Below, piece after piece: positions 18,850 through 27,528 of a DNA stretch of 64,000 bases. Below the pieces are notes generated by a model, which was given only the letters and a program-made list of their open reading frames with translations, was not told where the DNA came from and ran no database searches. Source of the DNA: Streptomyces sp. SAI-127. GTDB taxonomy: Bacteria; Actinomycetota; Actinomycetes; Streptomycetales; Streptomycetaceae. Both the position numbers and the translations under genes were made by a program. The stretch covers positions 7,026,501-7,090,500 of the forward strand of contig NZ_JARXYJ010000001.1 of assembly GCF_029894425.1 (NCBI RefSeq). The letters are read 5' to 3'. Numbering within the stretch: position 1 is the first letter of the stretch; every line of letters begins with the position of its first letter.

Positions 18850-20286
18850 ATGACCGCGACCGCGCCCAAGGCTCCGACTGCACCAGGGGTGCGGTCCTGG
18901 TGGGGGATCCCGTACGCCACCGCCGAGCGGTACCGTCGCCCCGTGGTCGCGGATTTCGATCCGGAACGCCCCTATGACCGCAAGGGCGTTGTCTCTGTCC
19001 AGCCCGACAGCGGCGATTGGCTCGAAGCGGACAGCGGGATGGGCGAGGACTGCCTGAACCTGAACGTGTGGGCTCCCGAGCAGCCGGCCGACAAGACGCT
19101 CCCGGTGACCGTGTACATCCACGGCGGCGGATTCGAGTTCGGCGCGAACACCCAGATCACCTCGAACGCCGCCGGTCTCGCCGCGTCCGGGCGCGTGGTG
19201 AGCGTGTCCGTCAACTACCGGCTCGGCGCCCTGGGCGCGCTCTCGCTCTCCCAGTACGGCGGGCGGCTCGCCGAGGCCAGCAACCTCTTCCTGCAGGACA
19301 TCATCGCCGCGCTGACCTGGGTCAAGCGGAACATCGCCCACTTCGGCGGCGACCCCGACAACGTCACCGTCTACGGCCATAGCGCTGGCGCCTACTCCAC
19401 CTTCGGGCTGCTCGGAGCTGCCTCCGCCGACGGCCTGTACCGGCGCCTGGCCGGGTTCTCCGGCGGGCCCGCCCGCAGCATCCCGGCCTGGTGGGCCGAG
19501 GAGCTCGCGCACCTGTTCGTCACCGAACTCGGCGTGGCGGACAACCCGGAGAAGCTGCTCGACCTCGACGCGGTCTCCCTGAGGGACGCCCTGCGCAAGG
19601 TCGCCCCGACGGACCTCGGAGTCCGCGGCGGGGTGGACAACAAGGCCACCGGCGTCGTCCTGGACATCGGGCAGCCCGGCGCGGTGGTGCACGCCCATCC
19701 CATGGACGTCCTGGCCTCGGGCGCGCACCGCGATGTCGACGTGCTGCTGAGCATGGCGAGTGACGACATGGGGTGGTGGGTGGCGAACGACCTCGAACGG
19801 TTCGACCCGCACACCCTCGACGGCGTCGTCGACGAGGTCGCGGGGTGGCGTATTTCCCGCTCCCGTGCGCAGAAGATCGTCGACGTCTACGACCAGGGCG
19901 GCCGTACCCCGGTCGAGGTCCGCGCCGCGGTCATGGCGGACTACCTCTTCGCGCTCCCGGCCGCCCGCGGCGCCCTGGCGCACGCCGCCGCGGGCGGCAA
20001 CGCCCAACTCCTGATGATCGGGCCCGCCGAGGGCGCGCCCGCCGTGCACGGCAGCGAGATGTACGCCCTCGTCGGGCAGGAACAGCCGGGCCGCAGCGCC
20101 GAACAGGCCGAGCGTGACACACGGATCCGCGACATCGTGCTCGACTTCGCCACCGGCGAGCAGTCCCGTCTGTGGCCCGCCGTCACGGACGAACCCACCT
20201 CGGGAAGCGTCGGCAACCCGCCCTTCGAGGCCACCGCCCACTACCAGCAGGCCCTCGGCCTGTGGGAGGGCATCGACCGCCCCTGA
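18850..20286 (+). CDS. Type B carboxylesterase
   Basis: This 478-aa alpha/beta hydrolase belongs to the carboxylesterase/para-nitrobenzyl esterase family. It shows the early GEDCLNLNVWAPE segment, the oxyanion-hole glycines in YIHGGGFEFGA and the nucleophile elbow VYGHSAGAYS. A late HGSEMYALVG stretch is the likely position of the catalytic histidine. No signal peptide is present, so it should act in the cytoplasm on ester substrates. ATG 18850 is chosen because GGAAGGA lies just before it; a longer frame to 18775 lacks a ribosome site. It is the first intact gene of block 2. Confidence 0.87.
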   Translation: MTATAPKAPTAPGVRSWWGIPYATAERYRRPVVADFDPERPYDRKGVVSVQPDSGDWLEADSGMGEDCLNLNVWAPEQPADKTLPVTVYIHGGGFEFGANTQITSNAAGLAASGRVVSVSVNYRLGALGALSLSQYGGRLAEASNLFLQDIIAALTWVKRNIAHFGGDPDNVTVYGHSAGAYSTFGLLGAASADGLYRRLAGFSGGPARSIPAWWAEELAHLFVTELGVADNPEKLLDLDAVSLRDALRKVAPTDLGVRGGVDNKATGVVLDIGQPGAVVHAHPMDVLASGAHRDVDVLLSMASDDMGWWVANDLERFDPHTLDGVVDEVAGWRISRSRAQKIVDVYDQGGRTPVEVRAAVMADYLFALPAARGALAHAAAGGNAQLLMIGPAEGAPAVHGSEMYALVGQEQPGRSAEQAERDTRIRDIVLDFATGEQSRLWPAVTDEPTSGSVGNPPFEATAHYQQALGLWEGIDRP

Positions 20287-20414
20287 CGGTCGTCGGGCGA
20301 TCCCGAGATGCGCAACGGCGCAGGGTCACCACTGACTGATGACCCGGGCACCTGTGCCTGGAGCCCGGCTCCGCCTTCACATTCCCGGCAGACGAACACA
20401 ACAAGGAGCTCGGC

Positions 20415-21438
20415 ATGAGCCAACCGACAGCAACCGGCGGCGCCGCAACGGCGACGATGCGGGCCGTCGTCGTCACCCGGCCCGGCGGCCTCGACGCACT
20501 GGAGATCGAGGACGTGCCGGTGCCCGTCCGCAAGCCCGGCTGGGTGCGGATCAAGGTGAAGGCGTTCGGCGTCAACGAGTCCGAGGTAACCACCCGCAAG
20601 GGTGAGTCGGACGCGGTGGTCACCTACCCGCGCGTGCCCGGCATCGAGGGCGTCGGCGTGGTCGACGAGGCCGACGAGGACAGCGGGCTGCGGCCAGGAC
20701 AGCAGGTGGCCACGATGATGGGCGGCATGGGCCGCTCGTACGACGGCGCGTACGCCCAGTACGTCACCGTCCCCGCCGGGCAGGTCATCCCGTTCGAGAC
20801 CAGCCTGCCGTGGGACGTCGTCGGCGCGCTGCCCGAGATGTTCCAGACCGCTTACGGATCCCTGACCCGCGGCCTGGACCTCAAAGCCGGGCAGACGCTG
20901 CTGATCCGCGGCGGCACCTCCACGGTCGGGCTGAGCGCGGCCACCATCGCGAAGGACCTCGGCGCCACCGTCATCTCCACCACCCGCAGCCCCGGCCCGG
21001 GCCGGGGAACTGCGGGCCGCGGGCGTCGACCACCCCCTCGTCGACAACGGCACCCTCGCCGACCAGGTGCGCGAGCTGATCCCAGACGGCGTCGACGCCG
21101 CCCTGGAACTGGTCGGCTGCTCGGTCCTCCCCGACACCCTCCGCACCGTCCGTCGGCACGGCACCGTCTGCTTCACCGGAGCCCTGGCAGGCCAGTGGTC
21201 CATCCCGGACTTCACCCCGTTCATGATCCCCTTCGGGGTACGCCTGACCTCCTACGGCGGTCAGGCCAGCGACCTCCCGGCCGACGTCTTCGCCCACCAG
21301 CTCCAGGCCATCGCCGCCGGACGCCTCAACGTCCCGGTCGCGAAGGTCTACCACGGCCTGGAACAAGTCCGAGACGCCCAGGCCGACCTCGAATCCGGTA
21401 CCACGCCGGGCAAGCACGTCGTCGTCCTGGACGACTGA
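20415..21438 (+). pseudogene. Zinc-binding-dehydrogenase-like quinone oxidoreductase, frameshifted
   Basis: This is a medium-chain dehydrogenase/quinone oxidoreductase of about 340 aa split into two frames. The first half has the GroES-like domain (VKAFGVNESEVTTRKGE, RVPGIEGVGVVDEA) and the start of the cofactor domain (LLIRGGTSTVGLSAATIAK). The second half, ELRAAGVDHPLVDNG through HVVVLDD, is in another frame. The shift falls in a GGCCCGGGCCGGGG run near 20995, so a sequencing error is possible. GGAGCT precedes the ATG. It lacks the zinc ligands, as quinone oxidoreductases do. Confidence 0.82.
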
Positions 21439-21505
21439 AAGAAACACATCCCCTGGTTCGCCGACAGGCACCGGCTGGGGCATGCACAAAGAAAGGGAGG
21501 ACGCC

Positions 21506-21937
21506 GTGGGCGTCAACAAGGAAGAAGTCAGCAAGACCCTCATCGAGCTGGAGAAGTCGTACAACGAACGCTTCAGCGTCGGCGACCCGGGCGGCTACCT
21601 GGACGGCTTCGCGGACGAGGTGAGCTACTTCGACCCGATCCTCGAGAACATCGTCGTCGGCAAGGAGAAGACCGTCGCGTGGCTGTCGTCCATCTACTCC
21701 AACCCGCACATCGTGCGCAGCGAGTACCTCAACCCGACGGTCCACGTCGGCGACAGCGGCGACTTCGCCGTCCTGGCTTACAACCTGAAGACCTACGTGC
21801 TCGACGAGGACGGCAACGAGAAGCAGCGGCGCGCCTGGAACGCCACGCACGGCTACCGGCTCATCGACGGCCAGTGGCTCATTGTGCACTCCAACTGGGC
21901 GTTCTCCCAGACCGTGACCGAAAGGACCGCCTCCTGA
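21506..21937 (+). CDS. SnoaL/NTF2-like protein
   Basis: This 143-aa protein of the NTF2/SnoaL-like (DUF4440) fold starts with a long helix (SKTLIELEKSYNERFSVGD). Strands typical of a cone-shaped barrel follow, and it ends GYRLIDGQWLIVHSNWAFSQ. Such proteins are small-molecule isomerases or cyclases, or ligand carriers; no active-site pair is certain here. GTG 21506 is preferred over ATG 21482 because AAAGGGAGG ends five bases before it. A damaged second copy of its C-terminal end lies at 22496-22585. Confidence 0.8.
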   Translation: MGVNKEEVSKTLIELEKSYNERFSVGDPGGYLDGFADEVSYFDPILENIVVGKEKTVAWLSSIYSNPHIVRSEYLNPTVHVGDSGDFAVLAYNLKTYVLDEDGNEKQRRAWNATHGYRLIDGQWLIVHSNWAFSQTVTERTAS

Positions 21938-22103
21938 CCGCGGCGCAGCCTGTGGTCCCCAGCCTGACCGGGTTCCTCCGGCATGGCGAGCGGGGCCGCC
22001 TGTGCCGCCGGCATCCGGCCAGTGGTCGTCCCAGCCGCACCGATCAGCTCCGAGACACGCCCCGCGACACCAGCGCACCCGAATGACCGAACGTCAGGAT
22101 CCC

Positions 22104-22511
22104 ATGATCACCGACACCGCAACCGACGCCTACAGCTCCTTCACCGTGACCGACCTGGAATCGACCCGCACCTTCTACCGCGACGTACTCGGGCTGCAAG
22201 TCGAAGACCGGGACGCCATGCTCACCATCCGCCTCCCCGGCGGTGCGAGCACCGTCGCGTACGCCTCCCGCAACCATCAACCAGCACGATTCACCATCCT
22301 CAACATCGTCGTCCCTGACCTCCCCAGTACTGTCGCGGACCTCACCCGACGCGGCGTGGATTTCGAGCACTATGAGGGAGTGCAGATCGACTCAGACGGG
22401 ATCTACCGCGCCAACGGCCCCTGGTTCGCCTGGTTCACCGACCCCTCCGGCAACGTTCTTGCCGTCTGCGAACGCGACCTCCGCACGGCCGGCGCGAGGC
22501 GTACCGGCTGA
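22104..22511 (+). CDS. VOC-family (glyoxalase-like) protein
   Basis: This protein of about 135 aa has the paired beta-alpha-beta-beta-beta units of the vicinal oxygen chelate fold. The first unit runs from SFTVTDLESTRTFYRDVLGL. The second ends in WFAWFTDPSGNVLAVCE, which carries the usual C-terminal metal-ligand glutamate. The role may be metal-dependent modification or binding of a small molecule. AGGA lies before ATG 22104; ATG 22083 is an alternative. The last dozen residues run into DNA that, in another frame, encodes an SnoaL C-terminus, so the normal 3' end may be replaced. Confidence 0.78.
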   Translation: MITDTATDAYSSFTVTDLESTRTFYRDVLGLQVEDRDAMLTIRLPGGASTVAYASRNHQPARFTILNIVVPDLPSTVADLTRRGVDFEHYEGVQIDSDGIYRANGPWFAWFTDPSGNVLAVCERDLRTAGARRTG

Positions 22512-22585
22512 TCGACGGCGAGTGGCACGTCGGGCACTCCCACTGGGCGTTCACGCCGACCGCGAAGGCGGCCGTCTCCTCCTGA
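22496..22585 (+). pseudogene. SnoaL-like C-terminal fragment
   Basis: In a frame different from the VOC gene that it overlaps, the sequence reads EAYRLIDGEWHVGHSHWAFT and ends TGA. This parallels YRLIDGQWLIVHSNWAFS at the end of the intact SnoaL-like gene. It is the stump of a second, diverged copy. Confidence 0.7.
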
Positions 22586-22612
22586 CGGGCAAGGCGCCTG
22601 TGCCGCGTTGCG

Positions 22613-23548
22613 TCACGCGTCGGTCCTCGCCTCGCGGGTGGCGAAGGCGGCCGGGGTGAGACCGGTGCGGTCGCGGAAGAAGCGGCCGAAGTTCGCGGGG
22701 TCGGTGAAGCCGAGGTGGGCGGCCACCGTCCGGGCGTCCCATCGGGCACCTCCCAGCAGGCGCCGGGCTTCGAGGAGGCGGCGTTCGTCGATGAGTTCAC
22801 GTACCCCCTTGCCGGTGGCGTCCCGGGCGGCGCGGCTGAGGGTGCGGACCGAGCAGTCGAGCAGCTCGGCGTAGTCCGCGGCTTGGTGCAGCTCCCGGAA
22901 GTGCAGTTCCAGGGCGTCCAGGAAGCGCACGTACCGGTCGATGCGGCCCGTGTCGGCCGTGGCTGTGGCGATGGGGGTGATGCCCGGGGAGTTGGTCAGG
23001 CGCAGCAGCAGCGATTCGAGCAGGCTGCGGCGCAGGGCGTGGTGGATGTCGAGGGGGCGGCGCCCGAGTGCGCGGTGTTCGTCCAGGAGCTGGAGCGCCG
23101 TCTGCTGGAGCCAGGCGGCGTCATCGGCTTGCGGGCTCAGCACGGCCGGGGCGTCGTGCGCGGTGAGCGGGGCCAGCAGACGGGCGATGTCGGGCCGCAG
23201 TACATCTGGTTCGAACAGGACGAACGGGCCGCGGGCGGAGCCGGGCGGATGAAAGCACAGCGTGTGTCCGGGACGCACCCAGAGCCACTGGCCGGGGGCG
23301 ACGGTCCGCGTGACGTGGTCGACGTCGTGCAGCAGCTCGCCCTCGGTGACCGCGATGAGGTAGTGGAAGGTGGCGCGGACCGGACGGGGCGGGCTCCATG
23401 GCCAGTCGGCGTGCTGGGCGAAGAAGTCCTCGATGGTGTTCACCTCGAGGCCGTACGGAGTACCGACCGGGGGCTGGAAACCGTACAGCGGAACCGCGGC
23501 CGGTTCAGCCCGTCCGCTTGGGCTGGGGTGTCGCTTGTCGACCATCAT
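22613..23548 (-). CDS. AraC-family transcriptional regulator
   Basis: This 311-aa regulator has an N-terminal cupin-like sensing domain (VTRTVAPGQWLWVRPGHTLC) and a C-terminal double helix-turn-helix. The first helix-turn-helix is around YAELLDCSVRTLSRAARDAT and the second around DARTVAAHLGFTDPANFGRF, with the FFRDRTGLTPAAF signature. It is convergent with the esterase/VOC group and may control it or the YjbR pair. The start is ATG 23548. A short inverted repeat just upstream could be an autoregulatory site. Confidence 0.9.
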   Translation of the reverse strand: MMVDKRHPSPSGRAEPAAVPLYGFQPPVGTPYGLEVNTIEDFFAQHADWPWSPPRPVRATFHYLIAVTEGELLHDVDHVTRTVAPGQWLWVRPGHTLCFHPPGSARGPFVLFEPDVLRPDIARLLAPLTAHDAPAVLSPQADDAAWLQQTALQLLDEHRALGRRPLDIHHALRRSLLESLLLRLTNSPGITPIATATADTGRIDRYVRFLDALELHFRELHQAADYAELLDCSVRTLSRAARDATGKGVRELIDERRLLEARRLLGGARWDARTVAAHLGFTDPANFGRFFRDRTGLTPAAFATREARTDA

Positions 23549-23553
23549 GTGTC

Positions 23554-23567
23554 CGCAGTTTACTGCG
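23554..23567. promoter_or_regulatory. Inverted repeat upstream of the AraC gene
   Basis: CGCAG-TTTA-CTGCG is a perfect 5-bp dyad five bases from the AraC start and inside the divergent spacer to the YjbR gene. It could be an operator; this is position-based inference only. Confidence 0.35.
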
Positions 23568-23675
23568 CCTTATACCGGTTTCGGGGAGAGAGTGGGAGGT
23601 GCCGCCACGACCGTGCGGCGCGCCACTCGCGTCATGGGGTGCCCAGCCCGCGCTCACCCGATGAAGGAAACGTTC

Positions 23676-24071
23676 ATGAACGGAACGGCCCTGCACAAGA
23701 CCGCCGCCGCCTGCGCCGAGGAGCTTCCCGGAGCTCGGCTGGAGCATCCCTTCGGTGACGACTGGGAGGTCTTCAAGGTACGCGGCAGGGTGTTCATGCT
23801 GATGACCGAAGTCCCGGGGCGTCCCGTCGTGATCCTCAAGGCGGACCCCGGCGAGGCCGAGGCCCTGCGGGAGCAGTACAGCCACATCACCCCCGGCTAC
23901 CACATGAACAAGAAGCACTGGATCACCCTGGAGAGCGGAGAAGGCGTCGACAAGGAGCTCATCAGGGAACTCGTCACCGACTCCTACCGGCTCGTCGTCG
24001 CCCACCTGCCCAAGGCTGAGCGGCCCGTCGACCCGCACACCTACGGCGCCGGCGCACGGGCGGCCCGATGA
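23676..24071 (+). CDS. MmcQ/YjbR-family protein, copy 1
   Basis: This 131-aa YjbR-like (CyaY-fold) protein has the family features LEHPFGDDWEVFKVRGRVF, ILKADPGEAEALREQY and the ending HMNKKHWITLESG. The family is described as DNA-binding or MmcQ-like, but its function is poorly established. ATG 23676 has GAAGGAAA six bases upstream; ATG 23661 is less likely. Its stop overlaps the ATG of a second YjbR gene (ATGA). Confidence 0.85.
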   Translation: MNGTALHKTAAACAEELPGARLEHPFGDDWEVFKVRGRVFMLMTEVPGRPVVILKADPGEAEALREQYSHITPGYHMNKKHWITLESGEGVDKELIRELVTDSYRLVVAHLPKAERPVDPHTYGAGARAAR

Positions 24072-24436
24072 GCGCGGCCGGTGACCGGCTCCAGGACACC
24101 GCCCGCCAGGCGGCCCTGGCCCTCCCCGACGTCAGCCACGGATACCCCTTCACCCCGGGACTCGACGTGTACAAGGTCGCGGGCAAGGTCTTCCTGATCG
24201 TCACCGACGATCCGGACGAGCAGATCATCACGGTCAAGTGCGAACCCGAACACGCCCGCGCGCACGTACGCGACTACGCCTCGATCACACCGGGCCGCTA
24301 CCTCGACAAACGCCACTGGATCTCGCTCGGGCCAGGACCCGGCATCACCGAGCGACTGGTCACCGACACGGTCGAAAATTCCTACGACCTGGTCGCCGAG
24401 CGGCTGCCGCGACGCGACCGCCCCGGTGCCCGATGA
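24068..24436 (+). CDS. MmcQ/YjbR-family protein, copy 2
   Basis: This 122-aa paralogue of the preceding gene follows the same pattern: VSHGYPFTPGLDVYKVAGKV, VKCEPEHARAHVRDY, RYLDKRHWISLG. The two are only moderately alike, so the duplication is old or they came as a pair. ATGA coupling implies equal expression and perhaps a heterodimer. Confidence 0.85.
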   Translation: MSAAGDRLQDTARQAALALPDVSHGYPFTPGLDVYKVAGKVFLIVTDDPDEQIITVKCEPEHARAHVRDYASITPGRYLDKRHWISLGPGPGITERLVTDTVENSYDLVAERLPRRDRPGAR

Positions 24437-24536
24437 ACGCCGCGAGCTTTCCCACGAGCGGCTGAGCCGACGCCTGTCAGTGCCCTGTGCACGGCTCGCC
24501 ACGTCCGCACACGCCCGCCTGCGACCCGAGAGACCG

Positions 24537-25256
24537 ATGGAACCGACCGAAGCGACCCTGCCGCTCTTCGACGAGGAGCCCGCCCGGCCCCTCGCCGACC
24601 GCCTGCGCCCCACCCGGCTGGAAGATGTCGTCGGGCAGGACCACCTCCTGGCCCTGGACGCCCCGCTGGGCCGCATGGTCGCCCAGCAGCGCCTCAGCTC
24701 CGCCATCCTGTGGGGCCCGCCCGGCGTCGGGAAGACCACCATCGCCCGGCTCCTCGCGGACGCCGGCAACCTGGCCTTCGAACCGGTGTCCGCCACCTTC
24801 TCCAGCGTGGCCGACCTGCGCAAGGTCTTCGCCACCGCACGAAGCCGACGCGGCATCGGCCAGGGCACCCTGCTGTTCGTCGACGAGATCCACCGCTTCA
24901 ACCGCGCCCAGCAGGACAGCTTCCTGCCCTACGTCGAGGACGGCACGGTCACCCTGATCGGCGCCACCACGGAGAACCCGAGCTTCGAACTCAACGGTGC
25001 CCTCCTGTCCCGCACCCAGGTCCTCGTCCTCAAACGTCTCGACGAAGCCGCGCTGTCCACGCTCCTCGACCGCGCCGAGCAGCTCACCGGCCACCGCCTG
25101 CCCCTGGACGACGACGCCCGCAGCGCCCTGATCGCCATGGCGGACGGCGACGGCCGCTACCTCCTCAACATGGCCGATCAGATCCAAGCCCTCCCGGACA
25201 CCGAAACCACCCTGGACACCGCCGGGCTCGGCGATGAGACCTACGTCCTCGGCTGA
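24537..25256 (+). pseudogene. rarA: Truncated RarA/MgsA AAA ATPase
   Basis: The first 230 residues are a good RarA-type replication-recombination ATPase: RPTRLEDVVGQDHLL, Walker A WGPPGVGKTTIARLLADAG, Walker B LLFVDEIHRFNRAQQD, sensor 1 IGATTENPSFELNGALLSR and a lid region ending NMADQIQALPD. RarA proteins are normally about 430-450 aa, and the tetramerising MgsA C-terminal half is missing. The frame ends in GDETYVLG plus stop, which is identical to the tail of the nearby HigA-type gene. The gene has been cut and joined to another gene's 3' end. A chromosomal full-length copy probably exists elsewhere. Confidence 0.85.
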
Positions 25257-25262
25257 TCCGAT
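25228..25262 (+). repeat. 35-bp direct repeat, copy A
   Basis: TCGGCGATGAGACCTACGTC and the next 15 bases match 26121-26155 at 34 of 35 positions. It supplies the last codons of the truncated rarA. Confidence 0.85.
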
Positions 25263-25436
25263 TGACGCGCTGCGGCCCAGGTCCATGCATGGTCCGGTGG
25301 ACAAAATCGCCTTTTGGCGTTGGGGATGATGCCTCCATCCTCTTGGCTGACCGGGCCGGGCCGGGTCCCACGCCTGCCATTATGACGCCAGTGGTGTATG
25401 CTACCAGTGTAATAAATTGCAGGTGGGGGCAGGTGC
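25263..25436. promoter_or_regulatory. Promoter region of the HigBA-type pair
   Basis: This is the most AT-rich stretch near the pair. It has a TATGCT-type -10 candidate at 25397 and the partial dyad GGTGTATGCTACC just upstream of the toxin gene, a plausible site for antitoxin autoregulation. Confidence 0.35.
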
Positions 25437-25814
25437 ATGGCTTGGGAGATCGTCGTGGTCGAGCCGGCTCTTTCGTGGCTTCACGGACTGCGCCGCACTG
25501 ACCGCGACACGCTGATTCAGGTCAGCCAGGCTGTCACTGCTCTTCAGGAGGAAGGACCCGCGCTGGGCCGGCCCCTGGTGGACACGATCAAGGGATCAGT
25601 GCTGCCGAACCTCAAGGAGCTCCGGCCCGGCTCGGCAGGGGCCACGGAAGTGCGGTTGCTGTTCGTGTTCGACCCGAACCGCCAGGCCGTGATCCTGGTC
25701 GGCGGTGACAATGCGGGCAACTGGTCCGGCTGGTACCGCGTCGCGGTGCCCCAAGCGGAGCAGGCATACGCGGAGCATCTGAAGCGAATCGATGGAGAGG
25801 ACGGGGCACGATGA
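25437..25814 (+). CDS. RelE/HigB-type toxin (Gp49-like)
   Basis: This 125-aa protein resembles HigB/Gp49-like (DUF891) ribosome-dependent mRNA interferases. It shows EIVVVEPALSWLHGLRRTD, then GRPLVDTIKGSVLPNLKELR and the core strand EVRLLFVFDPNRQAVILVGG. The C-terminal helix with YAEHLKRI is typical. It precedes and overlaps an XRE antitoxin gene by ATGA, the toxin-first order of HigBA modules. Such pairs stabilise integrated elements, in keeping with its place at the right end of block 2. Confidence 0.85.
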   Translation: MAWEIVVVEPALSWLHGLRRTDRDTLIQVSQAVTALQEEGPALGRPLVDTIKGSVLPNLKELRPGSAGATEVRLLFVFDPNRQAVILVGGDNAGNWSGWYRVAVPQAEQAYAEHLKRIDGEDGAR

Positions 25815-26149
25815 CTGATCACCTCAAGGACCCGCAGGCCGTCTCCTGGGGAGACCTGGCCGAGGATTTCGCCTTCACCGATGCCGAAAAGGACCAGATC
25901 CAGAAGGGGGTGCAGGCGATGGTCCTGGCCTCCCGTGTGCACCGCCTCGCCGAGTTGCGGAAGCGGCAGCACACCACACAGGTCCAGGTTGCCGAAGCCA
26001 TGGGCGTCACCCAGGCCCGCGTCTCACGCATCGAGAAGGGGCAACTGGAGCGCAGTGAGGTCGACACCCTCGCTGCCTACGTCAAGGCGCTCGGCGGCAA
26101 GCTGAAGATCGTCGCTGACTTCGGCGATGAGACCTACGTCCTCGGCTGA
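25811..26149 (+). CDS. XRE-family HigA-type antitoxin
   Basis: This 112-aa protein has a helix-turn-helix (TQVQVAEAMGVTQARVSRIE) followed by KGQLERSEVDTLAAYVKALG. It would bind the partner toxin and repress its own promoter. ATGA overlap with the toxin gene couples translation. Its last eight residues (GDETYVLG) and the bases after the stop are duplicated at the end of the truncated rarA. Confidence 0.88.
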   Translation: MTDHLKDPQAVSWGDLAEDFAFTDAEKDQIQKGVQAMVLASRVHRLAELRKRQHTTQVQVAEAMGVTQARVSRIEKGQLERSEVDTLAAYVKALGGKLKIVADFGDETYVLG

Positions 26150-26155
26150 CCCGAT
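26121..26155 (+). repeat. 35-bp direct repeat, copy B
   Basis: This is the native position, in frame with the antitoxin gene; copy A ends the truncated rarA at 25228-25262. Confidence 0.85.
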
Positions 26156-26476
26156 AGACAGACTGAGTCCAGGATCATGCGCAGCCCGGCAGACGAACTC
26201 GTCAGGGACAATGCTCCACCTGGGTCAAGGGGTGGAGCATCATCTCGTCGGTAAGGAAATCCGCTGCGCATGGTTTCGAGACCCTCTCACCAACTGGGGA
26301 GAGCGTCCTTGAACCAGGTGTGCGTGCCCATCGGGGCCCGGTTCTGGACGCAGGTTGGACACAAGGATCGGAGAAGGCTGACAAGGGCTGAGAAGGGGTG
26401 AGGTGCCAAATCCCTTCTGAGCTGGGAAGACGGCCAAGATTGGCATTGATTGACAAGGGTCGCCGAGATCCTCAAA
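26156..26476. other. Left-hand arm of att 3
   Basis: No gene is seen. From about 26340 it matches the left arm of att 2 almost base for base, including TGGACG at 26345 and TGGACA at 26356. Confidence 0.75.
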
Positions 26477-26522
26477 GGACTCATAATCCGTCGGCCGTGG
26501 GTTCGAGTCCCACCCGCCCCAC
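26477..26522 (+). repeat. att repeat 3
   Basis: Third exact 46-bp copy of the tRNA 3' end. It closes block 2 and has arms on both sides. Confidence 0.9.
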
Positions 26523-26822
26523 CATGCACCCCTGTCCATGGGGCTGAATCCGCTGCTCGTGAGTTCGACTCCGTTGCCATCAGCGTTAGCTGAGGTAACT
26601 GTGACCTGCGCAGACGTAGCAGCCCACGGCTGGAGGATGGCGTCGTGGGTGGGCTGTGCGAGCGTCTGGACGTCACATCTGGACGCTGGCTGGACGCGAG
26701 GATCCGGAAGTGGTGTCGCCCGTGACCCCTGGGTGTCGGGAGACGGCCCAGGCCACAGGGGGCTGACCGCCAGGCGGCCGGGTCGGTCAGAGACCTCGGT
26801 GCCCGTCGGCATTGCGCGAGCT
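26523..26822. other. Right-hand arm of att 3
   Basis: Up to 26715 it is nearly identical to the right arm of att 2, with TGGACG at 26667, 26680 and 26691. No gene is seen. The presence of this arm on the outer side suggests that a third element once followed or still follows. Confidence 0.7.
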
Positions 26823-27236
26823 CTACTGCCTGAGGTCGATCGTGCGGACCGGCTGCCCTGTCGTTCGGGCGATGGTTTCGAAGTCGCGGTCGTAGTGGAG
26901 CAGAGTGAGTCCCGCTTCTTCCGCGGCTGCGGCCACCAGGAGGTCCACGGGGCCCGCGCTGCGGTGTTCTCCCTTGGTGGTCAACTGTTCCTGGATGACG
27001 CGGGAGCGGCGGTAGACACCGTCGGGCATGGGGCACCAGGCGTAGTGGGCGGCGAGGGCCGCCTTCAAGCGGGCGCGGTCCGCGGCCGAACGGGCCGAGT
27101 AGAGGACTTCCAGTTCGGTGATGTCGCAGATCGCGACGAGGCCGGCGGCGACCCTGTCGTCCCACTCGGCCGTGTTCTGGCGGAGCAGGACGCGGGCAAG
27201 GGCGGAGGTGTCGATGAGGTAGTCGGCGACTGTCAC
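26823..27236 (-). CDS. VapC-like PIN-domain toxin
   Basis: This 137-aa PIN-domain ribonuclease toxin has the first catalytic Asp in DYLIDTSALARVLL, an acidic residue in ICDITELEVLYSAR and later Asp residues in GPVDLLVAAAAEEAG and LHYDRDF. Its GTG overlaps the antitoxin stop (GTGA). VapC toxins cut tRNA or rRNA when the antitoxin is lost. It belongs to the region beyond att 3 and may mark another mobile segment. Confidence 0.87.
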   Translation of the reverse strand: MTVADYLIDTSALARVLLRQNTAEWDDRVAAGLVAICDITELEVLYSARSAADRARLKAALAAHYAWCPMPDGVYRRSRVIQEQLTTKGEHRSAGPVDLLVAAAAEEAGLTLLHYDRDFETIARTTGQPVRTIDLRQ

Positions 27237-27508
27237 CCGTGCGCTCCGGTGTCGCGGTCATAGTCCGCCGCGCCCGCGCCCGCGCCCGCGCTCGTGGGGC
27301 GGTATGTGCTCTTGTCCAGGAGTAGGTCGATGTCCAGAGCGCCCTCGGCCACCAGTTCGCGGGCCTCGTCGAGTGCTCGCAAACGCCGGTAGCGGGCCGT
27401 GACTTCCCGCAGAGCGGTGTTGATGGTGTCGCGTTTGGTGGAGGTGCCGAGCTCTCTGGCAGCTGCTTCCAGTGCCTCGTCGTCGAGATCGATGACCGTC
27501 CGACTCAT
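27233..27508 (-). CDS. VapB-like antitoxin
   Basis: This 91-aa antitoxin has an N-terminal ribbon-helix-helix type region (MSRTVIDLDDEALEAAAREL) and a C-terminal toxin-binding tail with an alanine/glycine run. ATG 27508 is chosen because GGAGGAGG lies nine bases upstream. It should bind both VapC and the TGTATC operator upstream. Confidence 0.85.
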   Translation of the reverse strand: MSRTVIDLDDEALEAAARELGTSTKRDTINTALREVTARYRRLRALDEARELVAEGALDIDLLLDKSTYRPTSAGAGAGAADYDRDTGAHG

Positions 27509-27528
27509 GGTGGCCTCCTCCACTCGGG

